From Neelides folsomi (lineage: Eukaryota > Arthropoda > Collembola > Neelipleona > Neelidae), in NCBI GenBank assembly GCA_034687125.1, contig JAQGBZ010000013.1:124001-188000 (forward strand): a stretch of DNA of 64,000 bases, given 5' to 3'. Shown one piece after another: positions 23,655 to 35,518 of the stretch; the first letter of the stretch is position 1; each line of letters starts with the position of its first letter. Made by a program: the position numbers and the translations under genes. A model generated the notes under the pieces. The model saw only the letters and a program-made list of their open reading frames with translations, made no database searches and was not told the origin of the DNA.

Positions 23655-25683
23655 GAATGCATGATTATGTACATGTACAAATTTATTTAAAATATCTGTT
23701 CAGCATATAATATATTATCATCTCTTGACTCCCTCATAATGAAACAAGCCTAAAAGTAAGTACATACACACGAGATCTCATTGTGAATTTTATCTCATGC
23801 GTTAATGAGCCAGTATTCATACATACTTTGAACTTGAATTTGAAATCAAAAGGATGAGTTGTAACCTCCAACTTTCATTCCTAAAGTTCTTCCGTTTAAA
23901 TATTAAGTAGCATTTAATTCCTAAGCACAGTCCAACCATGCTTTTATCTCGTAGTAATTCTAAGAAGCACTTGCATTCATAACTATTTTCAAAACCATAT
24001 CGACCTTCCTATCAAAGTAATTTTTGAGAATTCCTTTAAGTACTCGTACTTCAAGCCCATGCAAGTGACGTTGATTTAGGTACATATGGTCATTGGCGGT
24101 TTCCTCATGCTGGCGTAAAGCAGATAAAGTGGAAGGTGTGAGAGTGATGCGTAAAGTCAGAGAAGTGAAAAGTGGTGAGAGGAAGGAGCGTGAAATGGAA
24201 AAGAAGGGTCAAAGTATGAGTGTCAGTGCCGAGCTACATATACTGTCTACTCTCAATTCGGATACTGTCATTGAACGGTGTTAGGAATGACATTTGACAA
24301 CAACAAATGGGCGCCCTTGTGGGAAGAGACTAACTATTTTATTTTGGTATCAAGGTCCCCCTGAGCTCTATTTCTACACCGGGTCTCTCGCCCTTATCGC
24401 GAGAGAGAAATCCGATCATGGAATTGGTAACTGGGCCGAGACCCAAGTAGAAGCTTCTCCCCCACACATTCTAATATCGGTTATTCATCTACTTACCATG
24501 ATAATCTGGTTGTATGAAGATAGGAAATAAGAAATGGGGGTTCTTGGCTAGCTAGTCACAAGTCACAATATTTACAACTCACATGGACCCATGTGTTCTC
24601 TATATTTCACTCTGGGTTTAAAAAGCCTCACACGTATTCTAACCCAGGACCTACATATAAAGTTTCTTCTGTCAAACTGAAACCGGGACTTTTCTTTACG
24701 ACTCCTTCATTTCTCCCAACTGACTTACAATCCTCCACTTGCTCCTTTTGGAAATGGAATAAATTCTAATTCCAATTCACCTTTCCTCATTTAGATTGAA
24801 AAGGCTCTGAATAGTGCTTTTGGAAGCTATCAACGCAAAATTTTATTGGATAGAATTTATTATTAAAAATAAATATCAATTGGAACGCACACTACATGAA
24901 TATCATACGAGCATCTGGTGAATTTAGTAAATGGTGATTGAACTCCGAATTGGCTGCAATATGAAATGTTGATTGTACCAAACATATATTCCATACAATG
25001 AAATGCCCGGAAATGCCCTAAAAACATTATTATAAAATAATAATAATGTGTATTTAAAAATGAATAACCAAATAGATATGTTATGCATACTGTGATATGG
25101 AAAATGCCTTTGTCAAACGACATGGAATTAATCTCTAAAAATATACAAAACTTGGTTTACACAGTGTTATAAAAGTAAGCATGAACGAGAGAAACGAATG
25201 GCTCATTTAACCCTCCGGAATTCTTTGAAAATAATTAAAACACGCGTTTAAAGGTCTTTATGCTTAAAATCCAATGTACTAATATTTAAATGAAGGATAT
25301 GCCATTTTGGTCGAATGAAGCTTGGAATTTGTGTCATGCAACAAGTTGCTTGTCAGTACAATAAATGCACATTTCTTTTCCACGATTCACGTATCAACGA
25401 ATAAAAGCCATACAATTACATATTACAATCCGACAACACAAACGCAATTTGATCTTAATTAATAATATTTTCGACAAATGTGAATTTTGGAACTGTTCTA
25501 ACCTAAGCAATATTAAATAGTATATTGTAATTATATATTATGTAATTTTTATGCTAAGGTATGTAATTCAATTATTTCTATTTCAAGCGAGCTAGACTGA
25601 AAACTTATTGCGAGTGTTAAATATCTTTTGCATCATGTTCGAGCATTACCAGAGATTTGCCTTGACCGCTATAAGATCTATAA
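23655..25683. other. Non-coding stretch, no gene seen
   Basis: Contains a GC-richer patch at 24.09-24.55 kb with two adjacent open frames (63 and 78 codons, plus strand). Neither shows family motifs or a credible splice context. A small hairpin (TCTCTCGC and GCGAGAGA, 7-base loop) sits at 24384-24406. The remainder is AT-rich. Confidence 0.55.
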
Positions 25684-26190
25684 TATACCCCCCTCAGAAA
25701 CGACGGGGAAAGGGTACCCTTTGGGGCCAAAGGCCCCAAAAGGTATCTGTGAATATAATATTTTTAAACTTTTAAAAACCTCTTTCTAAAGGGTATAAAA
25801 GTCTATTCCAAAGGGGTATAAAACTCATATTTGATATCTTAAATCAAATTTTTTTATAATATTCGACTTATTTTAACACAATTTCCAAAGGGTATACTTA
25901 ACAATTAGGGTTATTAATTCAAAAATTTTCTCTGGACCTAAAGGTCCTGTTGACAATTAGGGGTTTTAATTTCAAAAATTTTGTCAGGGCCTAAGGTCCC
26001 GTTGACAATTAGGGCTTTAAATTTCAAAAATTTTCTCGGGACCATAAGGTCCCGTTATTTTGGAGTGCACATTTCAAAATTTTCTTAACAAATTAGTCAT
26101 ATAAAAAATCAAATTAAAATATTTAATAAAATCGTATTTATACCCCTTAGAAAAATGAGGTTTTTTTAAAGTTATGCCCCCCTCAGAAAA
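25684..26190. repeat. Unclassified repeat block: 52-bp tandem units with palindromes
   Basis: Three tandem 52-bp units start at 25901, 25953 and 26005, with a degenerate fourth. Each ends in a palindrome of the GGACCTAAAGGTCC type (25934-25947, 25987-26000, 26038-26053). A longer hairpin with 14-bp arms (TACCCTTTGGGGCC) lies at 25715-25745. The identical 13-mer CCCCCCTCAGAAA occurs at 25688-25700 and 26177-26189. An imperfect inverted pair links 25769-25800 and 26136-26171, both built on AAACCTC...CTAA(A/G)GGGTATAAA. No coding frame. It may be a structured non-autonomous element or satellite seed; I do not recognise the family. Confidence 0.8.
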
Positions 26191-28799
26191 TTTGATTGCG
26201 AAGGTTTGGCATTAACATATTAGATTGTAGGTAATAATGGTTTTAAAATTACAATGATTTACATGGACATAAATTTTGAAATAACCTAGAAGAAACAAAG
26301 CTCTAATTAATATAAGCTCTAGTCGAATAAGAAAAAAGTATTGTCAGAAATTCGAAACTGAACGATACTTACTAGTATAATACTCGGAGGCTATGAATAG
26401 AAAATTCGCATTTCAACACGCTAATTATTCCTTTAACACCCAATAAACGCCTTGTTTATTAGACATACATGTGAGGGTTTCATTAAAAACTAACATAAAT
26501 ATGAAGGAGATTTTTGGAAGTATCTGTATAAGAAAGCAGTTAAGGCATCCATTATACAAATTTAATTAGTATAAGCATCCTAGACAAATATCTCAAATGT
26601 ATTGGAACTCACTAGGATCGCAACAATTGGCAATAAAAAAGTCGGAACAAAAAGAAGTTCACATATGGGTTTCACACTCCTTATGGATCTTTCCGATTTA
26701 AACGAAGGAGACGACGGAAATTTAATCGTTTTTGTGAAGTTGAGCTAATTACTCGAGCCGATAAACCCACCGCCTCCTGACATTGTCAGGAGATCCCATT
26801 GTCTTCATTTTACTTTCATTAGCATGGTGGAACTCATCATCACCGACCGCCTTGGAAAGAATGGAATCGTTAATAAGCCTCAATCGCGTCAGCCCCACAT
26901 AAATTATTCATTCTCGTCGGTAATAACAGAGATTGTGGGTTTAGAGTGAGATTAGAATAATTCATCTTTTCCCAAACTAGGAAGTACAGAAGAAAAGTTC
27001 GGCATTCTTCGCACAAGGACTCTTCCTCCCCTATTATTAGCCAAATGTTAGTTAGTAAAGGAAGTGGACTATTAATGGGATGAGAGTCCTCTGAGAAAAA
27101 TAGATTACGACATGTCTCAAGGGTTAACGTACAAAACAACACGAACCACCATATAGGCGATTCTTTATCATTTTCAAGATGCCTTCGATGAACAAAAGTA
27201 TTTTGGTGAATATTTGAAATGATCCCCCTTCTACCTTTAATCGATATTTAAAAGCTAGGGTATATGCATTCATGTATCATACATACTATACATGTACCGT
27301 ATATCATTATACTAAATATTTCACCATTTAAACACTGTTGTAAAATTCAAGCAATGGGTATTTGTAGGATATACAGATACATACATAAGTAAAGTACATA
27401 CCTAATATCTGATTAAGTTCGACACATTTTTAAAATTAACAAATATTTTAATTTAAACAAAAAATATAATTAGATGAGTGCTTTCGTGAAATTCCAATTT
27501 CCATTTGCAGAATATTGTTATTAGAATATAGAATATTGCTACTTGTGGTTTTTTACTACCGATAATGATTAGTATGTATTCTCCAACTAATGAAAGGTGC
27601 AGGCTCATAAGAAATAAACTTTCTGTACTTCCTTTATAAAAAGTTAATTACCGCGTTCAAAAATATACTAATGCCTATTTAGCAATTGGAATTGATGACA
27701 ATGATGTTCAAAATTACTTAATCGATGTTATTAATTACGTTTAAACCCTTTATTGTATTTTTATGTCAATATTATTTATTTTTATAATATTATATAACGA
27801 ACCTTATTGATTAAACGCTTATTGACACCATAACTTTGAAAGATAATACAGGAGGTAGTATATTATATCTTGAATGAAATTGAAAATTTTGCCATCGATT
27901 CAAATAACTTTCGGTAGAATTCCTTCACAAACATTCAACATATTCAATGTGTGTATTAATTTGTCTTGGGGCTGATGTTCTAGATGATGAATCATTTAAA
28001 CTCATAAACCAGAAGGAAACTCCTATTCTCATTTTGATCAATCGATATTTAAAACTTCATAAAAACTGAATGTATGAAAGTGATATTAAAAAAATTCGAC
28101 TAAGATAAAATGCCATTCTGATCAATGAATCTATCTATGAATACCCTCGTTAATGAGAACGCTATAAAATATTTATCATTACTCAACTATCACTACATTA
28201 CCATACACAAATGCAATATATCATAATACATAATACTCTAACTAAAAGTAAGATATATTAAACAGACTTATTCAGATAGAACAGCTTATCTGGTTTTCTT
28301 TGCTCGCAAAATCACCACTCAAATGCAAAACAAGGAATTATACAAGATATATCACACAATTATCTATGTTTAATGTTCGTAAATAAAAACGGAGAAGTCA
28401 TATAAAAAATTATATTTTGCGTAAAGTAATGATGTAATATGTTATTTACAATAAGAAATCAGTTATGAAAAATTCTTATATCATTTTTAACACAATAAAT
28501 AAATATAAAACTTATATATCAGTAGATCAGTACATACCTACATAAAGTGTATTTTTCCGGCTCGACATTTATTTCGATACTTTTATTAATCTAATGAATG
28601 AAATAATAAAATGAATATTTTATTTGAGCAATAGGATGAATGAAAAAATAATGTTCAACAGATTCTATTGTCTTTTCCTAACCTCAAATGGCATTTTTAA
28701 ATGTTTTGATCGAGAGGAATCGAATCATGCGAATTGTCTCTTAAAGCAATAAATATAAAAGAGGAAAGTCAACAGTGAAAAGTTAATTGGTAAGTGTTT
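26191..28799. other. Non-coding stretch, no gene seen
   Basis: Mostly AT-rich, without recognisable exons. A short perfect hairpin CTCCTGAC-ATT-GTCAGGAG lies at 26774-26792. A 90-codon open frame on the minus strand around 26.87-27.14 kb has no family motif. Confidence 0.6.
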
Positions 28800-29220
28800 A
28801 TAGAGCCGAGAGTGAAATTACCGTGAGCGGGGCAGATTAAAGTGGACGTGATCGAGGGAGAGAAGTACGCGAGTCCATGACGGTTCAGAGCCGATGGCTC
28901 GACTGACAGACTTTCCACAGCTAAGCTTGAGTGAGGCTGCAGAGACTCGTCGCCTCCACTTGCGAGTCCGGCCAAGATATAAAGAACCTCTCCACACGGC
29001 AGGTTCTCTCGTGAGGGCAAGTGGCCCAGAGTTCCCCCCAACTCTCGTCAGCAGAGATTTACTCTGCAGACTCTCATCCTCATCTGAGTCACCGATATCT
29101 CCAACCCACTCCAGTTTCCCCCTTTCCGAAATCACTCGCCCAATTCAAACTACTCGGCCCAACAGGCAGAAGCAACAGAGGAATAAACCTCTCTACGCCC
29201 CAACGTACCTCCGCCCATAA
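28800..29220 (-). promoter_or_regulatory. CpG-bearing GC-rich block, candidate promoter or first exon
   Basis: This roughly 420-bp block stands out from its AT-rich surroundings by its GC content and many CpG dinucleotides. Three overlapping frames (90-108 codons) are open on both strands, a by-product of low AT content. On the minus strand a good splice donor (CACG|GTAATT, exon side ending at 28822) lies at its left side. This would allow it to be a non-coding first exon of the adenylate cyclase, whose second exon begins at 14414. That link is inference only. Confidence 0.35.
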
Positions 29221-32130
29221 ATAGGAAGCACATCTTCGTAAGGATATTACGAATCTATTTAGGTATGTAAATCTCCAGGATTTCAGTTAAAACTTCCTAG
29301 AGCTATTGATTCAAACAGAATATGAAATTGCTGTGGGTCGAATCTCTTCTATTGTGTGCACGTCATAAACTATGACCTGTAGCACGGAACTTATTATCAA
29401 ACCTTGGCTCATTAATCAAAAGTCACGTTCAGGATGAGGATTAATAATTCAAGTCTCTTGCTTCGTCTCATAAAGAAATAATTGAGGATGGTGCTGTGAA
29501 GATCCAATAAGCTTGAATAATAAAAGAATATTATTACATGTAATGAATTTTCTGTCCTTCGTATTCACTTGACCTGCCTCCCTTTTAAATTGGTTCTCCT
29601 ATGGGCAACAGGTTGTCCATCCCTATTCGACGTGGAGTACCAAAAACTAGATCTTCAATAAAACCTCTTCAACCCTCAAACACATTAATCTAAATCTATG
29701 ATCATCAATAACCTTTCACACCTCCTCCATAGAATCAATGCAAATGTTCTCACGTTGTTGCAATGTATACCACATCGGATATCAAAAAAGCGTGGGTTAG
29801 CACAATAAAGTCTGACATAGGTAATACAATACTGGTAGCACATACCATGATATCTTACATACATTACCTACATAAATATCATTGGGACATAGTAAATGTT
29901 ATCTATCCTACATATACTCATCTAAGAGATATTGCATCTACAGAGCGTAAATAATTCTGAGGTATTTCAATTAAATCACGGATTTTTAAAGAATTTCATT
30001 GCATGAAACAAAAATCCTTAGATTCTGGAAATACTATTGATCGTTTGTGTTCAATTCAGATTCACGCTCTAGACTAGATAACACATATTACTCTTACGTA
30101 GATAATAAATACGAAAATGAATATCGTTAGATTTAAAGAAAAAGGAGTTAAAATCAAAAGATGGCCGTATCCCCAAGTAGGAAAATGAAAAACATCGGAG
30201 AGAAAGCATTGTCAGTCACGGAGAAATGTAATGAATTCAAGTTTCCTTGAATCAACTTTTCCATTTCGATTCATTCCACTTGGTTAACTTTTGAGGAATC
30301 GTGGGAAAAACTAGTGACTGACTGAGTCCCCAAGAAAGTAAAAAGTAAAGCATTTTAAGGAAACTTTCAAACAAAACAATAGAATAGGCTTAATCAAGTG
30401 GCACAACTTTGAGACAAGTTTAATAAAGTCAAAACTCCAATTTAGGGCAAAGATGTGTTTGGAACACTTTCATATCAAAGACAGGATGGATGGAAAGATA
30501 AAAGGTTTTAAGACTAAAACTTTTCCATTTCTTTCAATCAAAAACTATTTATATAAAGAATATTTCATTCAATAAAACCTTGAAATAAAAGAAACTTCGG
30601 CTACGGGACTATCCTTTCTTTCTTTAAATTCCTATATCATTCAATATATCATATTCATCCATATATCCATTTTTTTGATACTTGAGCACACCTTAAAGTT
30701 GGCATAAATTGCATAATGCTAACTTTTAAGTAAGATGGAATATTTATTTGTATTTTGGTTTAAAATTAACTACTCTGTATCAGTCATCGATTCACAGTTG
30801 ACTACCCATTCAAGCATCAATGGTGTAATATTTCATATCAATGCGTATTTGCCAAACTCAAGAAAGTCTTTTCCTTGAGCAAAGAGAATTTCATTGTATG
30901 TAATTTAATAATTCGGAACACCTGTATTTTCTTAACATACAATTACATTGGATGTTAACCTAAATGGAATGCCCAGTCAGGATCCATATGTTATTTCAAT
31001 TTTCGAACAAAAGATAAAAACATAACATGTTAGTTGTTTTTACGAGCTCATCAGTCAATATTTGATTAGCCATCAGCAAAAACTGTCCAATACATTGAAA
31101 TTAAATAAAAAAATACTTAAAATAGATGGTATATTTTATAGCGATTAAAAGCCCTCATTGTAATTACCAAGCTATGAGGATAGGTGAATGGTCCATCAGA
31201 AAACCATTTATTTGGGAATGTATTTACATGCTATTATTATAAATACATACTACATACATAAATATCTTATACCTATGCATACTATACAATTTATAAAAGT
31301 ACTATACAAAAACATAGGTAAATTGAAAATATGGATGTGTTGTAATTAGAACACAAAAAACCCATTAAAATCCTACATTATACAAGATACCTTAAGCTAC
31401 ATAATAATACCTACACCTACTAAAGGTGAGTATACCAGTAAGTATTTAATATTCATTATAGAATTAGATGTAAGAAAACCTGTTTGTTTTAAGGTAAGAG
31501 TAATAAATAAATCTAATGTCTTTAGTACAAGTGCCATTACATATGTATGTAGTATTCACATCGTTCTATCTGTGCAATATAGTTGCATCATTTATGGTAT
31601 ACTGCTATGTATTCTCATTGTAAGAATTTAAAAGAATAAAGTTAATGAGTAAAATAAAACATCAAGACAATCAAGTAATACTTTAACGTTTGTAGTTATA
31701 TATAAATTTTAAAGGTTAAAAGAATCATTGTCGGAATTCAATGTTTACGTGAGGATGATTTTCAATCAATCACGTCCAATTCTATTTAACTGCAAAATTA
31801 TTCAGTATCGAGATAAAGATAATACTTACCTTGTAATATGTGATGAATTTTTCTCAGCATTCATTACAATTTCAATAATCTCTCTCTTCATTTAACTTCA
31901 TCCTTCAAAACTTTTGAGAGTTTATGCGTACGCCTCATCAGTTTGTCCTTTGTAAAGTTAGTCCATCAATATTTCATGCTTTATGTGAAAATTATTTACA
32001 ACTCAAAAATTAACTACATTTATTATGCCTTTAGTACCTACCTCTTGGCTTAAATTCAATCTCTTTTGGCTAATATCATGAGCATATTTTGATTACCTAA
32101 TAAAACACAGTAAGGTTGAAGTTTATTCGA
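29221..32130. other. Intergenic spacer, no gene seen
   Basis: AT-rich sequence between the GC-rich block and the ANKZF1 3' end. Short runs of TACATA/TATGTA occur, for example near 31.24-31.32 kb. No exon with family motifs was seen on either strand. Confidence 0.6.
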
Positions 32131-32134
32131 ATTA

Positions 32135-32140
32135 TTTATT
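32135..32140 (-). terminator. Putative polyadenylation signal of ANKZF1
   Basis: AATAAA on the minus strand, about 170 bases past the ANKZF1 stop codon at 32311. It is a short motif in AT-rich DNA, so chance occurrence is possible. Confidence 0.4.
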
Positions 32141-32310
32141 CAAGAACCATAATTGGCTGTAAAAGTTTGTGTTATAAATATGTTTTTAATAAATATAATT
32201 ATTTAATCTAATTCATCGCTTACATTAATTTAAGCAGGTACAAATTTAAAGTAAATTGAAATCTCAGGTACCACTTTTCTGAATTCGATGCATGGAAGTG
32301 TTTCTTCTGT

Positions 32311-35300
32311 TTAGCATGTGAGCTTTGTTGGAAATTTCTTTCGATGGACTGCCAGACAGGCCGGAGTGCAAAAAATGTTTTTATTATATTCAAAAGGTAC
32401 TTTCCCAGTTATATCAAGGGCACATTCAAAACAGCGTGCCAACACTGACTTTGCTTCACAGTTTCGAATGCTGCTTGTCAAAATCCTTTTTTCTGCAGCC
32501 AATGCACGCTAAAAATTAAAATATGTTTTACCTTTATATTTAAAAAATTAAAATTTTATCCTGACAAAATGACAAAATAGGTATCTAATATTTGGTAAAA
32601 AGTAAAGTAACGCAAGCAAACCTTTTCTCGATCAGATAGATTCAAAAATCTTTTCTGATCGTCCAACTCTGTTTGCTTTGCTTTAATTTCTTCTTTTCTC
32701 TTCTTCTCCCTTTCTCTTTTAGCTCTGTTTTGTGCCTTTCGACGTTCAGCCAATTCAAGTTCCAAGTCTTCGGTCAAAGGACCTGGAATCTGTGCCTAAA
32801 ACAAATATGTAAGTAGGTACATTAAAAGATTTATATTTATATCTTTTCAGTCAGCATTAGTGAAATAAATATTACGGTCGTGATTCTGATTTGAAAAGGT
32901 TGAATAAAAGGCGGAAAATAAGAATAGATACTCAACCTTGCATCAAATACTTATAAAGTTATACCAAATAGAAAAATATTTAGTAATATACCCGAATGTA
33001 ATCATATTTCTCTGGATATTTTCCCATAAATCGTCTGAACACATTTCGACACTCGCGATTATCAGCACAATCATAAGGGTATTTTCCATCCTTGTTTTTT
33101 AATGTCGGATCACATCCAAGTTCCAAAAGCTGCCTGTAATTTGGGGAAATTATACTCATTTATAAATATATTGGCATTCTATCATTTAATTATTAAATAT
33201 GTTAGGTTAGGTTATACACATAATCAAATACTGGTATTTATATGAAATATCAGTCTATAGATAAATGAGATTAATTTATTGGAAAGCGTAATACCATAAA
33301 ATCTCGGTGTGATTATATTTGGCAACCACATGAAGTATTGTAGAGTTATTTTTGCTTAATTGATTCAGTTCCAAAAACAATTTTTCATTTTCACTTGATT
33401 GACTTTTTACTCTCTCAAAACATTCTTGGATTAAATTATTATTCTGAGCTTCAATGGCTTTAAATAATTCTCCGACTGTTCCTTTAATCTCAAAGAGTTC
33501 TTCTTCTTTTGTCTTCTTTGACTTTTGTCTTCTTCTTCGGTTTATTCCTTTAGCTCCAAAATTCACATCCATTTCCTAAAAAGATATAAACACATTTGTT
33601 ATTAAGAAATAGAATATTTTTATTCTAATAAATCCTTAATTAAAAACCTTAAGATCACTGGTTAAGGTTTCAACAATGGATTCTTCAAGCACGTATTCAT
33701 AATCGCTGTTTTCCTCATCAGATTCAGTTATTATTGGTAATTCGGGCTCAGGCTGCTCTCGTCGAGGAGGTGAACGAGATTTGGCTCGATCGGGTTTAAT
33801 TCCCCTCTTGGATTTTTTGCTTAGCTCTTTCAGTGGAGTCTGAATATGTTCGGCCAATTTCTTTCTTGTAGAGATGCTTGTAACAAATTCATCACAATTT
33901 TCACCTAGAATATGAATAAAATAAAATATTAATTGCACTCGTATTCTGTTTTTATAGGTCTTTAAACTTAAAGAAAAATATCAAGATAAAATGTTAAGTT
34001 GCAATAACCATTTATAACTTTTATTTAAGCTTACATTTAGTCAAAGCAGAAAATATTATAGAATGAACTCGTTTGGTTTCAGTAAATGTCGGACGTCTTG
34101 ATTGAAAAGGAATGGTCCTTAGCTTCACGTCACACTTGTTCAAAGGAGGATTCTTGCCGTTGAATAAAATATTTTTGTTTGCACTGACTGCCCGATAAAA
34201 TATCGAAATGCATTCATTTAATTTTTCAGTCCACGAAATCAGGAGATCTTGAATATGCTTCAAATAAAATAAACTATTAATACAATATAAGTATAAAGAT
34301 TCAAATAAAATATATTATTATTCAGAGGGGAATAAATACATAAAGTTCCTTACTTAAATAGCCTCAATATTTATAAAAATTGCATAATTAGTATCATAGA
34401 AAATTAACCAACTTTTGCAAAAGAAGCTTCATTATATCGACGAAGACTTGATCCAGCAGATTTTCGATGTGAAGTCCCAGATTTCGAATCATTTCCACTT
34501 TGTGATCCACCTTGTTTAGCTCTTACCGTGTAGCTGTGAAACGTCTTATGAAGAATCACATTTTTGCCTTAAAAATTCATTATAAAATTATTTCGTAAAT
34601 GAATTCAAGCTAGTTTATAAAATTTCATTTATAAAACTTTGCCTTTTTATCAAATGGGTTTATAATTTACCTTCAAAAATACTTGCAGCAAAATGACCAC
34701 CGCTAACCAATATTACACCCAATAATGGTGGTTCTTTGACAAACCAAGATGTTTCTTTTGGTCTTGATGACTTTTTGCTCTCAATTACTCCTTCAATGAA
34801 ATATTCAATCTTTAATTTTCCTTTGGAATCATCTTTATCATTGGCCCAGTTCAAAGTGAAAATGTATTTGTGTTTCTGAAATAAAAACATTATGCATTAG
34901 GTTTTTAACTTTGTAAATTATAATTACAGCACACCAAAGGAGAAAACAAAATAGATAGATTTAATATGAAAAGATTCCGTGTGTTTATAATAATTATATT
35001 AAATTATATAAATAAGGTTAGAATATGAGTAATAAGAGTAATGGAAATGATTTTGAATTGAAGTGTCGAGACTTGTTTGAATTTAGCTGGGAACCTACAT
35101 TTGATGATCTTACGAAATGGAAGATTAGGACTTAAAATATTCTACTCCATTTAACCAATAATTACCTTTTCTTCATTAAGTGCTGAGGATCGTACTGCGC
35201 TTACCACAACACCCATTTTAAGCCATTTTAATTTAGAAGTGGACCAAGAATAGCAGCAGATTTGGTCATCTTCTCTGATAAACCTTTTGTCGTCATCTTC

Positions 35301-35381
35301 TTTTCCGTTTTTGAGTAACTCTTCGGTTCCTGGGAACTTTAGTGAATTTAAGTCGACAACCTCTGGACTTGAGGTATCCAT
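32311..35381 (-). CDS. ANKZF1: ANKZF1/Vms1 peptidyl-tRNA release factor
   Basis: Ribosome quality control: cleaves the peptidyl-tRNA on stalled 60S subunits and works with Cdc48/p97. Nine exons in transcript order: 35381-35166, 34875-34671, 34567-34413, 34257-34035, 33904-33648, 33575-33295, 33133-32992, 32795-32622, 32508-32311; 616 aa, phase intact. The VLRF1 domain (about residues 40-230) has VILVSGGHFAASIFEG and RAKQGGSQ, with the catalytic Gln at 163, followed by SAGSSLRRYNE. Then come RRPTF, a basic region, ankyrin repeats (about 420-480: STILHVVAKYNHTEILWQLL), FRRFMGKYPEKYDY, a charged coiled coil, a p97-binding VIM (R549-x5-AA-x2-R559, across the last junction) and a C-terminal zinc finger (Cys577, 580, 598, 602). 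The N-terminal C2H2 finger of human and yeast proteins is absent. The start is the first ATG, 137 bp from the divergent monooxygenase. Confidence 0.93.
35025..35135 (+). other. Small open frame inside ANKZF1 intron 1, opposite strand
   Basis: A 36-codon ATG-to-stop frame (MSNKSNGNDFELKCRDLF...) lies antisense within the first ANKZF1 intron. Its composition is less AT-biased than the surrounding intron and looks protein-like (SWEPTFDDLTKWKIR). I do not recognise it. It may be chance or a relic exon of something else. Confidence 0.15.
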
Positions 35382-35518
35382 TTAATTAATAAACGATTAA
35401 CTATATTGATTTATAAATTAACTGGTATTAAAATTTTTTATCAAAAGATCAAACACAAAACAGAAAATTGGAGATTTGAAGATTACACGATTTGGAGAAA
35501 TTGGAGATTAGAGTGGTG
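35382..35518. promoter_or_regulatory. Bidirectional promoter between ANKZF1 and FMO
   Basis: Only 137 bp separate the divergent start codons, so both 5' UTRs and core promoters must lie here or overlap. The sequence is AT-rich, with TTAATTAAT next to the ANKZF1 start. There is no clear TATA box at a fixed distance. I infer shared regulation from spacing alone. Confidence 0.6.

Noticed and set aside
24093-24530. Two adjacent plus-strand frames of 63 and 78 codons
   Set aside because: No recognisable motif, no supporting splice or promoter context, and amino acid composition close to that expected from the local purine-rich sequence.
28769-29224. Four overlapping frames of 67-108 codons
   Set aside because: They contradict each other on both strands, some lack an ATG, and none has a known motif. 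Low AT content explains the lack of stops. Kept only as a possible promoter or first-exon block.
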